Source: Bradyrhizobium sp. AUGA SZCCT0283 (GTDB taxonomy: Bacteria; Pseudomonadota; Alphaproteobacteria; Rhizobiales; Xanthobacteraceae). From it: a DNA stretch of 64,000 nt. Made by a program: the position numbers and the translations under genes. The stretch spans positions 62,001 to 126,000 of the forward strand of contig NZ_JAFCLU010000019.1 in assembly GCF_018130385.1 (NCBI RefSeq), written 5' to 3'. Position 1 is the first letter of the stretch, and each line of letters starts with the position of its first letter. The notes beneath the pieces were generated by a model. The model ran no database searches. It was not told where the DNA came from and was given only the letters and a program-made list of their open reading frames with translations. Positions 43,318-53,032 of the stretch are shown piece by piece.

Positions 43318-45177
43318 ATGCACCAGAAATCGACCCTGCCGACGGCAGAAGTTACCGTCTTGCCGCTTCCCCCCCGTGTCGCGGACCGAGGCGAGGACCG
43401 GCAGTCGGCCGCGCCGATCGAACCGCAGATCTCACCGCTGGCCGAAGGCGCTGGCAGCGCCGAGACATATCAGGCCGACCGCGCCCTGCATGCCATGCTG
43501 GCACGCCTGACCGGCGGCATTTCGCCGGCCGCGTTGTTGCTGGCCTATACGGACTGGCTATCGCATCTGGCGTCGTCGCCGCAGCGGCAGATCGAGATCG
43601 CGCAGGAAGCCCTGGTCGACACCAAGCGCTTCTGCGAGGCCGCGCAGCGCTTCGTCTCGCCCGGACAGGGACCATGGTCGCTGATCAAGCCGAAGCCGCA
43701 GGACAAACGCTTCGGCCGGCCGGAGTGGGAACATCCGCCGTTCAATCTGATGGCGCAGGCCTTTCTGCTTGGCGAACAATGGTGGCACAACGCGACCACG
43801 GGTGTGCGTGGTGTCGCGAAGCAGAACGAGGCGATCGTCGAGTTCTCGGTCCGGCAGATGCTGGATGTGATGTCGCCTTCCAATTTTGCCGCGACCAATC
43901 CGGAAGTGCTGCGGAGAACATTCGAGAGCGGCGGCAACAATTTCGTGCGCGGCTGGCAAAATTTCTGCAGCGACTGGATCCGCCTGGCGTCGGCGGGCCT
44001 TGGGCCCGTCACGACCGGCGATTTCGTCGTCGGAGAGACCGTCGCAACGTCGCGCGGCAGGGTCGTGTTCCGCAACGAACTGATCGAGCTGATCCAGTAC
44101 TATCCGACCACCGAAAAGGTGCATCCGGAGCCGGTTCTGATCGTGCCGGCCTGGATCATGAAATACTACATTCTCGATCTGTCGCCGCAGAACTCGCTGG
44201 TGAAATATCTCACGGGCGAAGGCTTCACCGTCTTCATGATCTCGTGGCGCAATCCGGAAGCCGCCGACCGCGACATCGCTTTTGACGACTATCGAAAGCT
44301 CGGAGTGGAGGCGGCGCTCGATACCATAGGCAGCGTCGTGCCCGGTCGTCAGGTTCATGCATTGGGCTATTGCCTGGGTGGAACGCTGCTGTCGATATCA
44401 GCCGCCACCATGGCGCGTGACGGCGACAACCGCTTGAAGTCGATCAGCCTGCTTGCCGCGCAAACGGATTTCACCGAGGCCGGCGAATTGACCCTCTTCA
44501 TCAACGAAAGCCAGGTTGCGTTTCTCGAAGACATGATGTGGGAGGGCGGTGTCCTCGATACCACGCAAATGGCAGGCGCATTCCAGCTGCTGCGCTCCAA
44601 CGACCTGATCTGGTCGCGGCTTACCCGTGACTATTTGATGGGAGAGCGGGCGACGCCGAGCGATCTGATGGCCTGGAATGCCGATGCCACCCGCCTGCCA
44701 TACCGGATGCATTCGGAGTATTTGCGCAAGCTGTTCCTCAACAACGACCTCGCCGGGGGCCGATATCTTGTCGAGGGAAGGCCGATCTCGCTGTCGGACA
44801 TTCACACCCCGATGTTCGTGGTCGGAACGCTCCGCGATCACGTTGCACCGTGGAAGTCCGTCTACAAGATTCACTACCAGGTCGATGCCGACGTCACCTT
44901 CGTTCTCGCCAGCGGCGGCCATAATGCGGGAATCGTGGCGCCTCCCGGCGAACCGGAACATACTTATCGGATCAAGACCGAGGTGGCGCACGCCACCTAT
45001 ACCGGTCCCGACGAATGGCTGAAGACAGTGCCGCCGGTCGAGGGATCGTGGTGGCCGGAATGGACGAAGTGGCTCTCCGCACGATCCGGCGAACCATCCG
45101 AGCCGCCGCGGATGGGAACCGAAGCCGCTCAGGCGAAGAATCTGCCTGCGGCGCCCGGCGATTACGTTCGCCATTGA
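43318..45177 (+). CDS. phaC: Polyhydroxyalkanoate synthase, class I
   Basis: 619 residues. It polymerises 3-hydroxyacyl-CoA to PHB. The lipase-like box with the catalytic cysteine is GYCLGG (C352); the catalytic Asp (GTLRDHVAPW) and His (SGGHNAGIV) follow in the right order. The N-terminal region (1-100) is variable, as is usual for class I. In hypoxia PHB can act as an electron sink. Start ATG has only a weak ribosome site, suggesting coupling to the phasin-like gene. Confidence 0.93.
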   Translation: MHQKSTLPTAEVTVLPLPPRVADRGEDRQSAAPIEPQISPLAEGAGSAETYQADRALHAMLARLTGGISPAALLLAYTDWLSHLASSPQRQIEIAQEALVDTKRFCEAAQRFVSPGQGPWSLIKPKPQDKRFGRPEWEHPPFNLMAQAFLLGEQWWHNATTGVRGVAKQNEAIVEFSVRQMLDVMSPSNFAATNPEVLRRTFESGGNNFVRGWQNFCSDWIRLASAGLGPVTTGDFVVGETVATSRGRVVFRNELIELIQYYPTTEKVHPEPVLIVPAWIMKYYILDLSPQNSLVKYLTGEGFTVFMISWRNPEAADRDIAFDDYRKLGVEAALDTIGSVVPGRQVHALGYCLGGTLLSISAATMARDGDNRLKSISLLAAQTDFTEAGELTLFINESQVAFLEDMMWEGGVLDTTQMAGAFQLLRSNDLIWSRLTRDYLMGERATPSDLMAWNADATRLPYRMHSEYLRKLFLNNDLAGGRYLVEGRPISLSDIHTPMFVVGTLRDHVAPWKSVYKIHYQVDADVTFVLASGGHNAGIVAPPGEPEHTYRIKTEVAHATYTGPDEWLKTVPPVEGSWWPEWTKWLSARSGEPSEPPRMGTEAAQAKNLPAAPGDYVRH

Positions 45178-45317
45178 TCCCGACGGACCCACCCAGCTAG
45201 GCGCGCTTTGTCATCGTGCCGAGACTGTTCCGGGTTACCCTGTCGCGCAAAGGTCACATTGCGCTGAACATCTGTCTGGGCTCACAGAAGGCAGCCGCCT
45301 GCCGGTACTGGGGAACG

Positions 45318-48011
45318 ATGTCCACCTATCGCTTGAAGAATCTGCTATCGCCGCATTCCGTCGCGCTGGTCGGGGCCAGTCCGCGCCACGGCTCGGTCGG
45401 CCGCGCCATTCTCAACAATATTCGCAAAGCCCAGTTCAAGGGCGAATTCGGTCTCGTCAATCCGCGCTATCACGAGATCGATGGTATCGCGGCCGTTGGC
45501 AGCATCGCAAGACTGGCTTTTGCGCCCGAACTCGTTGTCCTCACCGCGCCAGCCCGCACCATCGCGGGCCTGATCGATGAGGCGGGCCGCCGCGGTGCGG
45601 CAGGTGCGGTCATTGTCAGTGCCGGGCTCGGGCACGGTCCGGGCTCGATGGCGGATGCAGCGGAGCGGGCCGCCCAAAAATACGGCATGCGGCTGATCGG
45701 GCCGAATTGCCTGGGCATCATGATGCCCGGTGTCAGTCTGAACGCGAGCTTTGCCGCGCACATGCCGGCTGCGGGAAATCTGGCGCTGATCTCCCAGTCC
45801 GGCGCTATTGCGGCCGGCATGGTGGACTGGGCGGCACAGCGGGCCGTTGGCTTTTCCGGCATTGTTTCGATCGGCGACCAGCTCGATGTCGATATCGCCG
45901 ATCTGCTCGATTACTTCGCGCTGGATGAAAAAACCCACGCCATTCTGCTTTATATCGAGGCGATCAAGGATGCCCGCAAGTTCATGTCGGCGGCGCGCGC
46001 AGCCGCCAGAATCAAGCCGGTCGTGGTCGTCAAGTCAGGCCGGATGGCACAAGGCGCGCGCGCCGCTGCAACCCATACCGGCGCGCTGGCCGGGGCTGAT
46101 GCGGTCTACGATGCCGCGTTTCAGCGTGCCGGCATCCTGCGTGTATCGGATCTGCGTGAACTATTCGACTGCGCCGAGACGCTCGGGCGGGTCAAATCGC
46201 CGCCCGGAAAGCGGCTTGCGATTCTGACCAATGGCGGCGGCATCGGCGTGCTGGCGGTCGACCGATTGGCCGAGCTAGGCGGCATTCCCGCCGGCATCTC
46301 GCCTGCGACCCGCGACAAGCTCGATGCGGTGTTGCCCCCGACATGGTCGAAATCGAACCCGATCGACATCGTTGGCGATTCCGATCCTGCGCGCTATGCG
46401 GCGGCGCTCGAAGTGTTGCTGGCCGACCCTGGCAATGACGCCGTGCTGGTGATGAATGTCCAGACGGCGATCGCCCGTGCCGATGACATTGCAGCGGCCG
46501 TCATCGCCGTGGTCGGGAAATACCGCGCCGAACACCGCATGTCGCCGAAGCCCGTGCTGGCGGTCTGGGTCGGGGCGGACCAGTCGATCAGTGATTTGCT
46601 GAGCGGCGCGGGAATTCCGAACTATCAGACCGGCGGCGACGCCGTCCTCGGTTTCATGCACCTGGTTCGCCATCGCGAGGCGGTGGAGGCGCTGGCGCGG
46701 GTTCCACCCGCCATGCCGAGCGAGTTCGCGCCTGATGCCGACGCGGCGCGACAGATCGTTGCCGCCGCACTGGCCGACGACCGCTCCTGGCTCGATCCGA
46801 TCGAGGTCAAGCGGCTGTTCGATGCCTATGACATCGCCGTCGTGCCGACATTTGCCGCCGCCGATGCCGAAGAGGCGGTCACGCATGCGAACAAGCTTTT
46901 TGCACAAGGCTCCACCGTCGTGCTCAAGATCATGTCGCGCGATATCGTGCACAAATCCGATGTCGGCGGCGTCGTGCTCAACCTCACCAACGCCGATGCG
47001 GTGCGCAAGGCAACCGCCGATATTCTGGCGCGGGCGAAATCGCTGCGGCCGGAGGCGCGGATTTCGGGCGTGATGGTGCAGGCGATGGTGGTGCGGGCGA
47101 AGGCGCGCGAACTTATTCTCGGCCTCGCCGACGATCCGACCTTCGGCACCGTCGTCGTGTTCGGCCGCGGTGGCACGGCGGTCGAGATCATCAACGACAA
47201 AGCACTGGCGCTGCCGCCGCTCGACCTGCAACTGGCGCGCAGCCTGATCGAGCGCACCCGCGTCTCGCGGCTGTTGCGCGCCTATCGCGACGTGCCGGCG
47301 GTGAAGGAAGACGCCGTCGCGATGGTTCTGGTCAAGCTGGCGCAGATGGCCGCCGACATTCCCGAAATCCGCGGCCTCGATATCAACCCGTTGCTGGCCG
47401 ATGAAGCCGGCGTGCTCGCCGTCGACGCGCGCGTCGTGATCGGGCGCGTGGCACGGAAGTTTCGCGGTTCAGGCCCGGCGAATTTCGCCGTGCGTCCCTA
47501 TCCCTCGCAATGGCAACGTCACATCGAAGTGAAGGACGGCTGGCGCGTGTTCGTTCGCCCGATCCGGCCCGAAGACGAGCCGCTGATCCACGCGATGTTG
47601 AAACACGTCACGATGCACGACCTGCGGCTGCGGTTTTTCGCTCCGATGAAGGAATTTTCCCATGAATTCATCGCCCGCCTGACCCAACTCGATTATGCCC
47701 GGGCGATGGCCTTTGTCGCGCTCGACGAGGCGACCAACGAACTGGTCGGCGTGGTCCGGATCCATTCGGACTCGATCTATGAGAGCGGCGAATATGCGAT
47801 CCTGTTGAGGTCGGACCTCAAGGGCAGGGGGCTCGGCTGGGCGCTGATGCAGATGATCATCGAATATGCGAAATCCGAGGGATTAAAAGCCATTTCAGGC
47901 GACGTCCTGGCTGACAACACCGTAATGCTGGCGATGTGCCGCAGCCTTGGCTTCGAAGTGAAATCGGACCCGCAGGAGCATGACATCTGTAACGTCAGGC
48001 TGACGCTTTAG
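45318..48011 (+). CDS. Pat/YfiQ-type protein acetyltransferase (acyl-CoA synthetase-like + GNAT)
   Basis: 897 residues: CoA-binding domain (about 10-130, LLSPHSVALVGASPRHGSVG), succinyl-CoA-ligase-like domain (150-300, LISQSGAIAAGMVDW), ATP-grasp domain (about 480-690), and a C-terminal GNAT domain (730-890, VFVRPIRPEDEPLIHAML, then LKGRGLGWALMQ, the acetyl-CoA loop). This is the layout of Pat/YfiQ, which acetylates lysines of acetyl-CoA synthetase and other enzymes. It could also be an ADP-forming acetate-CoA ligase with an added GNAT. ATG at 45318 (MSTYRLKNLL) follows GGGGAACG; an earlier in-frame ATG lacks a site. Confidence 0.85.
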   Translation: MSTYRLKNLLSPHSVALVGASPRHGSVGRAILNNIRKAQFKGEFGLVNPRYHEIDGIAAVGSIARLAFAPELVVLTAPARTIAGLIDEAGRRGAAGAVIVSAGLGHGPGSMADAAERAAQKYGMRLIGPNCLGIMMPGVSLNASFAAHMPAAGNLALISQSGAIAAGMVDWAAQRAVGFSGIVSIGDQLDVDIADLLDYFALDEKTHAILLYIEAIKDARKFMSAARAAARIKPVVVVKSGRMAQGARAAATHTGALAGADAVYDAAFQRAGILRVSDLRELFDCAETLGRVKSPPGKRLAILTNGGGIGVLAVDRLAELGGIPAGISPATRDKLDAVLPPTWSKSNPIDIVGDSDPARYAAALEVLLADPGNDAVLVMNVQTAIARADDIAAAVIAVVGKYRAEHRMSPKPVLAVWVGADQSISDLLSGAGIPNYQTGGDAVLGFMHLVRHREAVEALARVPPAMPSEFAPDADAARQIVAAALADDRSWLDPIEVKRLFDAYDIAVVPTFAAADAEEAVTHANKLFAQGSTVVLKIMSRDIVHKSDVGGVVLNLTNADAVRKATADILARAKSLRPEARISGVMVQAMVVRAKARELILGLADDPTFGTVVVFGRGGTAVEIINDKALALPPLDLQLARSLIERTRVSRLLRAYRDVPAVKEDAVAMVLVKLAQMAADIPEIRGLDINPLLADEAGVLAVDARVVIGRVARKFRGSGPANFAVRPYPSQWQRHIEVKDGWRVFVRPIRPEDEPLIHAMLKHVTMHDLRLRFFAPMKEFSHEFIARLTQLDYARAMAFVALDEATNELVGVVRIHSDSIYESGEYAILLRSDLKGRGLGWALMQMIIEYAKSEGLKAISGDVLADNTVMLAMCRSLGFEVKSDPQEHDICNVRLTL

Positions 48012-48047
48012 CCTCTTGTTCCGACGCATTCTTCCGTGAACCGGTAC

Positions 48048-48102
48048 CCCCCGGGATCAATTCCGGGGGCATGCTTCGCTCGAAAACGCTACTCTTCGAG
48101 CG
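48048..48102. terminator. Two hairpins between convergent genes
   Basis: CCCCCGG (48048-48054) pairs with CCGGGGG (48063-48069) over an 8-base loop. CGCTCGAA (48077-48084) pairs with TTCGAGCG (48095-48102), overlapping the last codons of the beta-CASP gene. They lie between convergent stops at 48011 and 48089 and probably end both transcripts; no long T-run is present. Confidence 0.5.
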
Positions 48103-49681
48103 CCCGCCGTAGTCGCCGGATAATGACGCCGCGCGCACGGTCGTCGGCGGCCGCCTCGATGCGGTCGTTGATATCGAGGACGAGCTTCGACATGTCGTTG
48201 TGCCAGTCGAGCGCAACCACCGCCTCCGGTGCCAGCCGCCGGCGGCGGCCCGCGTCGAGCGGCGTCGGCACGGCGGCAGACAAATCGTAGATGTCGTCGA
48301 GCAGTGGCTCAAACACGCGCGCCGCTGGAATAATGCGCTCGGAGACGCGTTCGGCGAGGCCGGCGATGGCCGGCTCCTCGCCATGGACGAGAAAAAGCCC
48401 GCGCTGAATCGGGCGGCGAGCGGCGATCCATCGCGCCAGTTCTGATCCGTCGGCATGCCCGGAATAGTCGTCGATGGTACGGATAGTCGCCGCCACCTTG
48501 ATCTCGTTGCCCTGGATACGGACGGCCTTGGCGCCGTCGACCAGAAACCGGCCTAGCGTGCCCTGCGCCTGGAAGCCGACCAGCAAGACGGTGGCTCTCG
48601 AATTCCACAGCCAGTTCCTGAGATGGTGCCGGATACGCCCGGCATCACACATGCCGCTGGCGGCGATGACGATGTGAAAGCCGGTCAGCTTGGCGATCGC
48701 CTTGCTCTCCTCGACCGTCTCGGTGAACCGGAGTTGCCGGGAGTTCAGCAGCCGGCGAACATCGACCATGGGGTCGAGGCTTTCGGCGTGCCTGCGGAAC
48801 ACCTCGGTGGCGCGGATCGCCAGTGGAGAATCCAGAAAAATCGGGGCGGCAGGGATCTTGCCGCGTTCCATCAGGTCCACCAGGTCGACGAGAAGTTCCT
48901 GGGTGCGCTCTACCGCAAAGGCTGGAATCAGCAGCGCGCCCTTGCGGGTTGCGGCGTCGCGGACTTCCTCGGCGAGACGCGCGCGGCGCGCATCGGGCGT
49001 CGTCGCAGCCCGCTCCCTGTCGCCGTAGGTCGATTCGGAGATGACATAGTCGAAGCCGGAAGGGGCGTCGGGATCGGGCTGCAGCAATTTGGCATCCGGT
49101 CCGATGTCGCCGGATGCGAGAATGCGCATGGGCCTTCCTGACGAATTTCCATCACTGCATTCGATCTCGATCGAGGCCGAACCGAGCAGATGCCCGGCAT
49201 TCCAGTAGCGCGCGCGAACGCCGGGAATCACGTCGATCCATTTTTCGTAGTCGACCGGAGAAAACGATTGCAGGGCGGCGATCGCATCGGCCTGGGTATA
49301 GATCGGGCTGACCTCGCCGCGTCCGCGCGCGGCGTTGCGCCGGTTCAGCGCCAGGACTTCCGATTCCTGGATGCTGCCGGCGTCGGGCAGCATGTAGGAA
49401 CAGAGATCGATGGTTCCGCGCGTCGCCAGGATGCGGCCGGCAAATCCGCTGCGCACGAGCTTGGGCAACAGGCCGCTATGATCGATATGGGCATGGGTCA
49501 ACAGCACGGCGTCGATATCGGCGGGGCGAAACGGAAAAGCGCGGTAGTTCAGTTCTTTCAAGGTCTTCTGTCCCTGAAACAGCCCGCAATCGACCAGGAA
49601 ACGCGCAGCGCTCGTCTCGAAGAGATAGCAGGAGCCCGTGACGGTGCGCGATGCGCCGCAAAACCGGATGGTCACGCTCAT
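48089..49681 (-). CDS. Metallo-beta-lactamase/beta-CASP RNase-type protein
   Basis: 530 residues. The metal motif HxHxDH is THAHIDHSG; further motifs are AGHLLGSASIEI, ILASGDIG, ESTYGDRE, and the C-terminal SGHADGSELARW, which make it a beta-CASP family nuclease with a C-terminal RMMBL part. Relatives are RNA endo/exonucleases related to CPSF-73. It is the last gene of the minus-strand operon starting at 56881 and overlaps the PRPP-synthetase-like gene by 4 bp. RNA turnover during hypoxia is a reasonable but unproven role. Confidence 0.87.
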   Translation of the reverse strand: MSVTIRFCGASRTVTGSCYLFETSAARFLVDCGLFQGQKTLKELNYRAFPFRPADIDAVLLTHAHIDHSGLLPKLVRSGFAGRILATRGTIDLCSYMLPDAGSIQESEVLALNRRNAARGRGEVSPIYTQADAIAALQSFSPVDYEKWIDVIPGVRARYWNAGHLLGSASIEIECSDGNSSGRPMRILASGDIGPDAKLLQPDPDAPSGFDYVISESTYGDRERAATTPDARRARLAEEVRDAATRKGALLIPAFAVERTQELLVDLVDLMERGKIPAAPIFLDSPLAIRATEVFRRHAESLDPMVDVRRLLNSRQLRFTETVEESKAIAKLTGFHIVIAASGMCDAGRIRHHLRNWLWNSRATVLLVGFQAQGTLGRFLVDGAKAVRIQGNEIKVAATIRTIDDYSGHADGSELARWIAARRPIQRGLFLVHGEEPAIAGLAERVSERIIPAARVFEPLLDDIYDLSAAVPTPLDAGRRRRLAPEAVVALDWHNDMSKLVLDINDRIEAAADDRARGVIIRRLRRALEE

Positions 49682-50580
49682 TGAACCGTCTCCCCAAGCT
49701 CACCCTTCAAGGCATCGGCGAACAGTTCATCGAGCGCAATCGCGTTGGTGGAATGCGGCACGCTGCGCGTCGAACGGATCGAGCGAATCCCCGAAGAGGT
49801 CATCTGCTTGCAAGCCGCTTCCGGAAACAGCGCATGCGTCACGACGGCGTCGATCGCCGTCGCACCGGCAGCGGTCAACGCATTGGCGCAGGCGATGATG
49901 GTTCCGCCGGACGAGACGATGTCGTCGACGATCAGGGCGGGACGGCCTGCGATGCGCGTCCCGCCCTGAAATTCGATCGCAACGGAGCGGTCGCTGCGGC
50001 GGGTCTTCTTCGCAACCGTATAGGAAAGGCCGAGCCGGCCGGCGAGGTCGCTGACCCAAGGGAGGGATTCGGCGTCAGGTCCCGCCACGAGGGTCGCCGG
50101 ATCAAGCCCGGTCTTGCGCAGCGTGTCGGATATGGCCGGCATGGCCGAGAGATTGTCGGATTGGATGCCGGGGAATACCGCTTTGATATCGGGCGTGCGA
50201 TGCAGATGCGCGTCGACGGTGACGACACGGTCTGCGCATCGTGCGAGCAACGGGCCAATGACCTTCTGACTGATCGCTTCGCCCTCGTGAAAGGCGGTAT
50301 CCTGCCGCATGTAGCACAGGTAAGGCGCGACGAGCACGAGGCGTTCCGCGCCTCCGCGCCGCAGCGCTTCGGCAGCGAACATCAGCGCGATGAGTTTGTC
50401 GTTTGGCCGGTCCAGCGAGGCGTAGATGATCGTGGTGGGCGACGCCGGGCCGACCGTCACCCGTATTTCGCCATCGGGAAAGGCATGGATGGCGATCTCG
50501 TGAAATGGCACACCGAGTCGAGCAGCGAGGCTCGCAGCGTCGCGCGAGGACGACGGCAGGCTTTGAATGGCCACGCTCAC
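49678..50580 (-). CDS. prs: Ribose-phosphate pyrophosphokinase-like protein
   Basis: 300 residues with the PRPP synthetase fold: DGEIRVTV, DRPNDKLIALMFAAEALRRG, APYLCYMRQDTAFHEGEAIS, VDAHLHR, and the PRPP loop LIVDDIVSSGGTI. Shorter than the usual bacterial Prs (about 315) and divergent, resembling archaeal-type enzymes, so it is probably a second, specialised copy rather than the housekeeping gene. It overlaps the AMP-phosphorylase gene by 4 bp, tying the two into one ribose-phosphate pathway. Confidence 0.83.
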   Translation of the reverse strand: MSVAIQSLPSSSRDAASLAARLGVPFHEIAIHAFPDGEIRVTVGPASPTTIIYASLDRPNDKLIALMFAAEALRRGGAERLVLVAPYLCYMRQDTAFHEGEAISQKVIGPLLARCADRVVTVDAHLHRTPDIKAVFPGIQSDNLSAMPAISDTLRKTGLDPATLVAGPDAESLPWVSDLAGRLGLSYTVAKKTRRSDRSVAIEFQGGTRIAGRPALIVDDIVSSGGTIIACANALTAAGATAIDAVVTHALFPEAACKQMTSSGIRSIRSTRSVPHSTNAIALDELFADALKGELGETVQ

Positions 50581-52130
50581 AGCGTCGTCTCGACAGGTAG
50601 CGGCTGCCGCGCGCCGATGACATATCCGCTGTTGCGTGTTGCAGCCGTCACGGCAAGATCGAATTCGGACTGGTCATAGGCATGAATTCGATAGAGCGGC
50701 TGGCCCTTCTCGACGCGATCGCCGATCTTGCGGAACAGCTTGATGCCCGCGCCCTTGTCGATCGGCGCTCCCGCGGTTCGCGCCAGGCGGTTCAGTTGCA
50801 GGCAGTCGATCTCGGAAACGGCGCCATCATCGGCAGCTCGGACATCGAAGGTCAGCTTGCCGATATCGTTGCGGCAGCTCGAGGGTCCCTGCGCGTCGAT
50901 AATCTCCTGCATTTTCTTCAGGGCCGCGCCGCTATCGAGCAGTTCGCGGGCGCGCGCATAGCCCGCACCGCCGCGCAATTGCGGGTCGTATTCGAGGAGA
51001 TGCGCGGCAAGCCGCAATGACTTTTCCCGCAGGTCTGCGGGGGCATCCGGCTCGTTGGTCAGGACAGCCATGACGTCGCTAGCCTCCAGTACCGGACCGA
51101 TGCCGTTGCCGATCGGCTGACGGCCGTCCGTCGTGATCACCTCGACGGCAATGCCGAACTGGTCGCCGACGAACTCGAACAGCTTGCGCAACCGCATTGC
51201 TTCGCTGGCGTTGGCGAGCTTTGCCGTCGGACCTACCGGCAGGTCGATCAGGAGATGGGTCGAACCGGCCGCGAGCTTTTTCGAGATGATCGAGGCGACC
51301 ATCTGCTCGCGGGTGTCGAGACAGAGCGGACGCTCGACGGAGATGAGAATGTCGTCCGCCGGCGACAGGTTGACGTGCCCGCCCCAGACCAGGCAACCGC
51401 GACATGCGGCGACCACTTCCTTCATCTCGTCGACAGAGACGTCGACGCGGGCCAGCACCTCCATGGTGTCGGCGGTCCCGGCCGGCGAGGTGATCGCGCG
51501 CGACGATGTCTTGGGGATGGTGAGGCCGTGCGCGGCGACGATCGGGACGACGATCATGGAGGTGCGGTTTCCCGGAATGCCGCCGATGCAATGCTTGTCG
51601 ACGACGATGGGGCTTGGCCATTTCAGTTGCGTCCCGGCGACCGCCATCGCGTGAACCAACGCGAGCAGCTCGCGGCTGGTCATGAAGCTCGCCGAACTGA
51701 TCAGGAACGCCGCGACCTCCATGTCTGAATAGCGGTAATGCGTGAGGTCATTAATGATGGCGTCGATCTCGGCCGGCTCGAACGTTCGGCCCTGAATCTT
51801 GCCGCGAACGGCATCGAGGCTTTCGGGCGGTGCGGCAGGGTAGACCGTCACGAGACTGCCGACCGGCTCGGCGAAGCGGCGGAACGCCGGCTCCGAGAGC
51901 CCGATTTCATCGGATCCGGCCAAGGTGTCGTCATCCGTGATCAGGAGCGTGGCAAGCAGCACCTTCGAGCCACGCTGCAGTTCGACCCGGCTGAAGCCGC
52001 GAAAAATATCCGGCCGCAATGCGCTCGAGTGACGCGAAATCACCACGACATTTTCGCGGCCGGTGTCCAGGTTGACCCGACGGACTTTCAGCGGCGGACG
52101 GGAATTATCCCGCTTGAAATTTTCGACCAT
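50577..52130 (-). CDS. AMP phosphorylase / thymidine-phosphorylase family, long form
   Basis: 517 residues, longer than ordinary bacterial thymidine phosphorylase (about 440), with the extra N-terminal domain (about 1-90) seen in archaeal AMP phosphorylase. Core motifs: VDKHCIGGIPGNRTSMIVVP, IPKTSSRAITSPAGTADTME, WGGHVNLSPADD, GRQPIGNGIGP. Archaeal relatives convert AMP and phosphate to adenine and ribose-1,5-bisphosphate. Directly followed by the Prs-like gene. Whether this copy uses AMP or thymidine cannot be read by eye; the N-domain favours nucleotides. Confidence 0.83.
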   Translation of the reverse strand: MVENFKRDNSRPPLKVRRVNLDTGRENVVVISRHSSALRPDIFRGFSRVELQRGSKVLLATLLITDDDTLAGSDEIGLSEPAFRRFAEPVGSLVTVYPAAPPESLDAVRGKIQGRTFEPAEIDAIINDLTHYRYSDMEVAAFLISSASFMTSRELLALVHAMAVAGTQLKWPSPIVVDKHCIGGIPGNRTSMIVVPIVAAHGLTIPKTSSRAITSPAGTADTMEVLARVDVSVDEMKEVVAACRGCLVWGGHVNLSPADDILISVERPLCLDTREQMVASIISKKLAAGSTHLLIDLPVGPTAKLANASEAMRLRKLFEFVGDQFGIAVEVITTDGRQPIGNGIGPVLEASDVMAVLTNEPDAPADLREKSLRLAAHLLEYDPQLRGGAGYARARELLDSGAALKKMQEIIDAQGPSSCRNDIGKLTFDVRAADDGAVSEIDCLQLNRLARTAGAPIDKGAGIKLFRKIGDRVEKGQPLYRIHAYDQSEFDLAVTAATRNSGYVIGARQPLPVETTL

Positions 52131-52166
52131 CTGAACTTCCCGGCACTCCGATGTCCGAATTGGCTG

Positions 52167-53006
52167 TCAATGCGAAAACAGGATCGGGAGCGGCGGTTTC
52201 GACAGCAGGCTCTTGGTGGCGCCGCCGAGGATGAACTCGCGCCATCGCGCATGCCCATAGGCGCCCATCACGAGAACGTCGACCTGATGCGAAACGGTGT
52301 AGGCTTCGAGCACCTCGCCGATCCGCCGGCCACCGGCATCGACGTTGTCGAGCACCACGTCGATGCCGTGGCGAGCGAGGTTTTTGGCCAGTGCTTCGGC
52401 GGAATGCTTGCTGTCCAGCTTCTTTTCGTTGGTGACGGTGACGATCCGTACCTTCTTCGCCTTTTCGAGCAGCGGCATGGCATCTGAAACCGCGCGGGCT
52501 GCGGCGCGGCTGAAATCCCAGGCGACGGCGACGGTCCCCAGTTCGAACGGGCGCGCTCGCTGACTCTCGGGCAGAACGAGGACAGGTCGCCCCGATCCGA
52601 ATATCACGGCTTCTGCGTACCACTGGTCGTAGCTTTCCGGCACCGGCACGATGGTGAGGTCGCGAAGCCGCGCGTGGTCTACCAGCATATCCGGCACGGC
52701 GTAGGTCGGGCATTTTTCGAGATAGGTTTCGTGCAGAATGCCGGATTTGTCAGCGGCGGCGTTGAATGTGGCCAGCATGGCCCTGGCGTTGTTCCGGCTC
52801 TTTTCGGTTTCGCCCGCAATGATGCCGGGAATATTGGCGGTCGATCCGGAAAGGAAGTGCCCGGGCACTTCCACGTGCACCTCGCAGGCCACCGCAGCCA
52901 GATGAGCGCCGAAGGTTGCAGCGATCGCGACCGCATCCTCGGCTACTGTCGCCGGGGTGGGATCGGGATAACTCGTCAATGTCAGCAGGATGTCCTTGAA
53001 CGCCAT
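52167..53006 (-). CDS. Universal stress protein, tandem UspA type
   Basis: 279 residues. The start MAFKDILLTLTSYPDP and the C-terminal loop VLVMGAYGHARWREFILGG with PLPILFSH place it in the same group as the other two Usp proteins here. ATG follows AAAAAGGAGAGCCCC. It sits 27 bp after the P-type ATPase gene and 37 bp before the AMP phosphorylase gene in one operon. Confidence 0.9.
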   Translation of the reverse strand: MAFKDILLTLTSYPDPTPATVAEDAVAIAATFGAHLAAVACEVHVEVPGHFLSGSTANIPGIIAGETEKSRNNARAMLATFNAAADKSGILHETYLEKCPTYAVPDMLVDHARLRDLTIVPVPESYDQWYAEAVIFGSGRPVLVLPESQRARPFELGTVAVAWDFSRAAARAVSDAMPLLEKAKKVRIVTVTNEKKLDSKHSAEALAKNLARHGIDVVLDNVDAGGRRIGEVLEAYTVSHQVDVLVMGAYGHARWREFILGGATKSLLSKPPLPILFSH

Positions 53007-53032
53007 GGGGCTCTCCTTTTTCCGGAACTAAA

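Noticed and set aside
45178..45317. FixK box upstream of the Pat-like gene
   Set aside because: The TTGCGCTGAACATC stretch was checked, but its second half does not fit TTGA-N6-(T/G)CAA; the gene may be read through from phaC instead.
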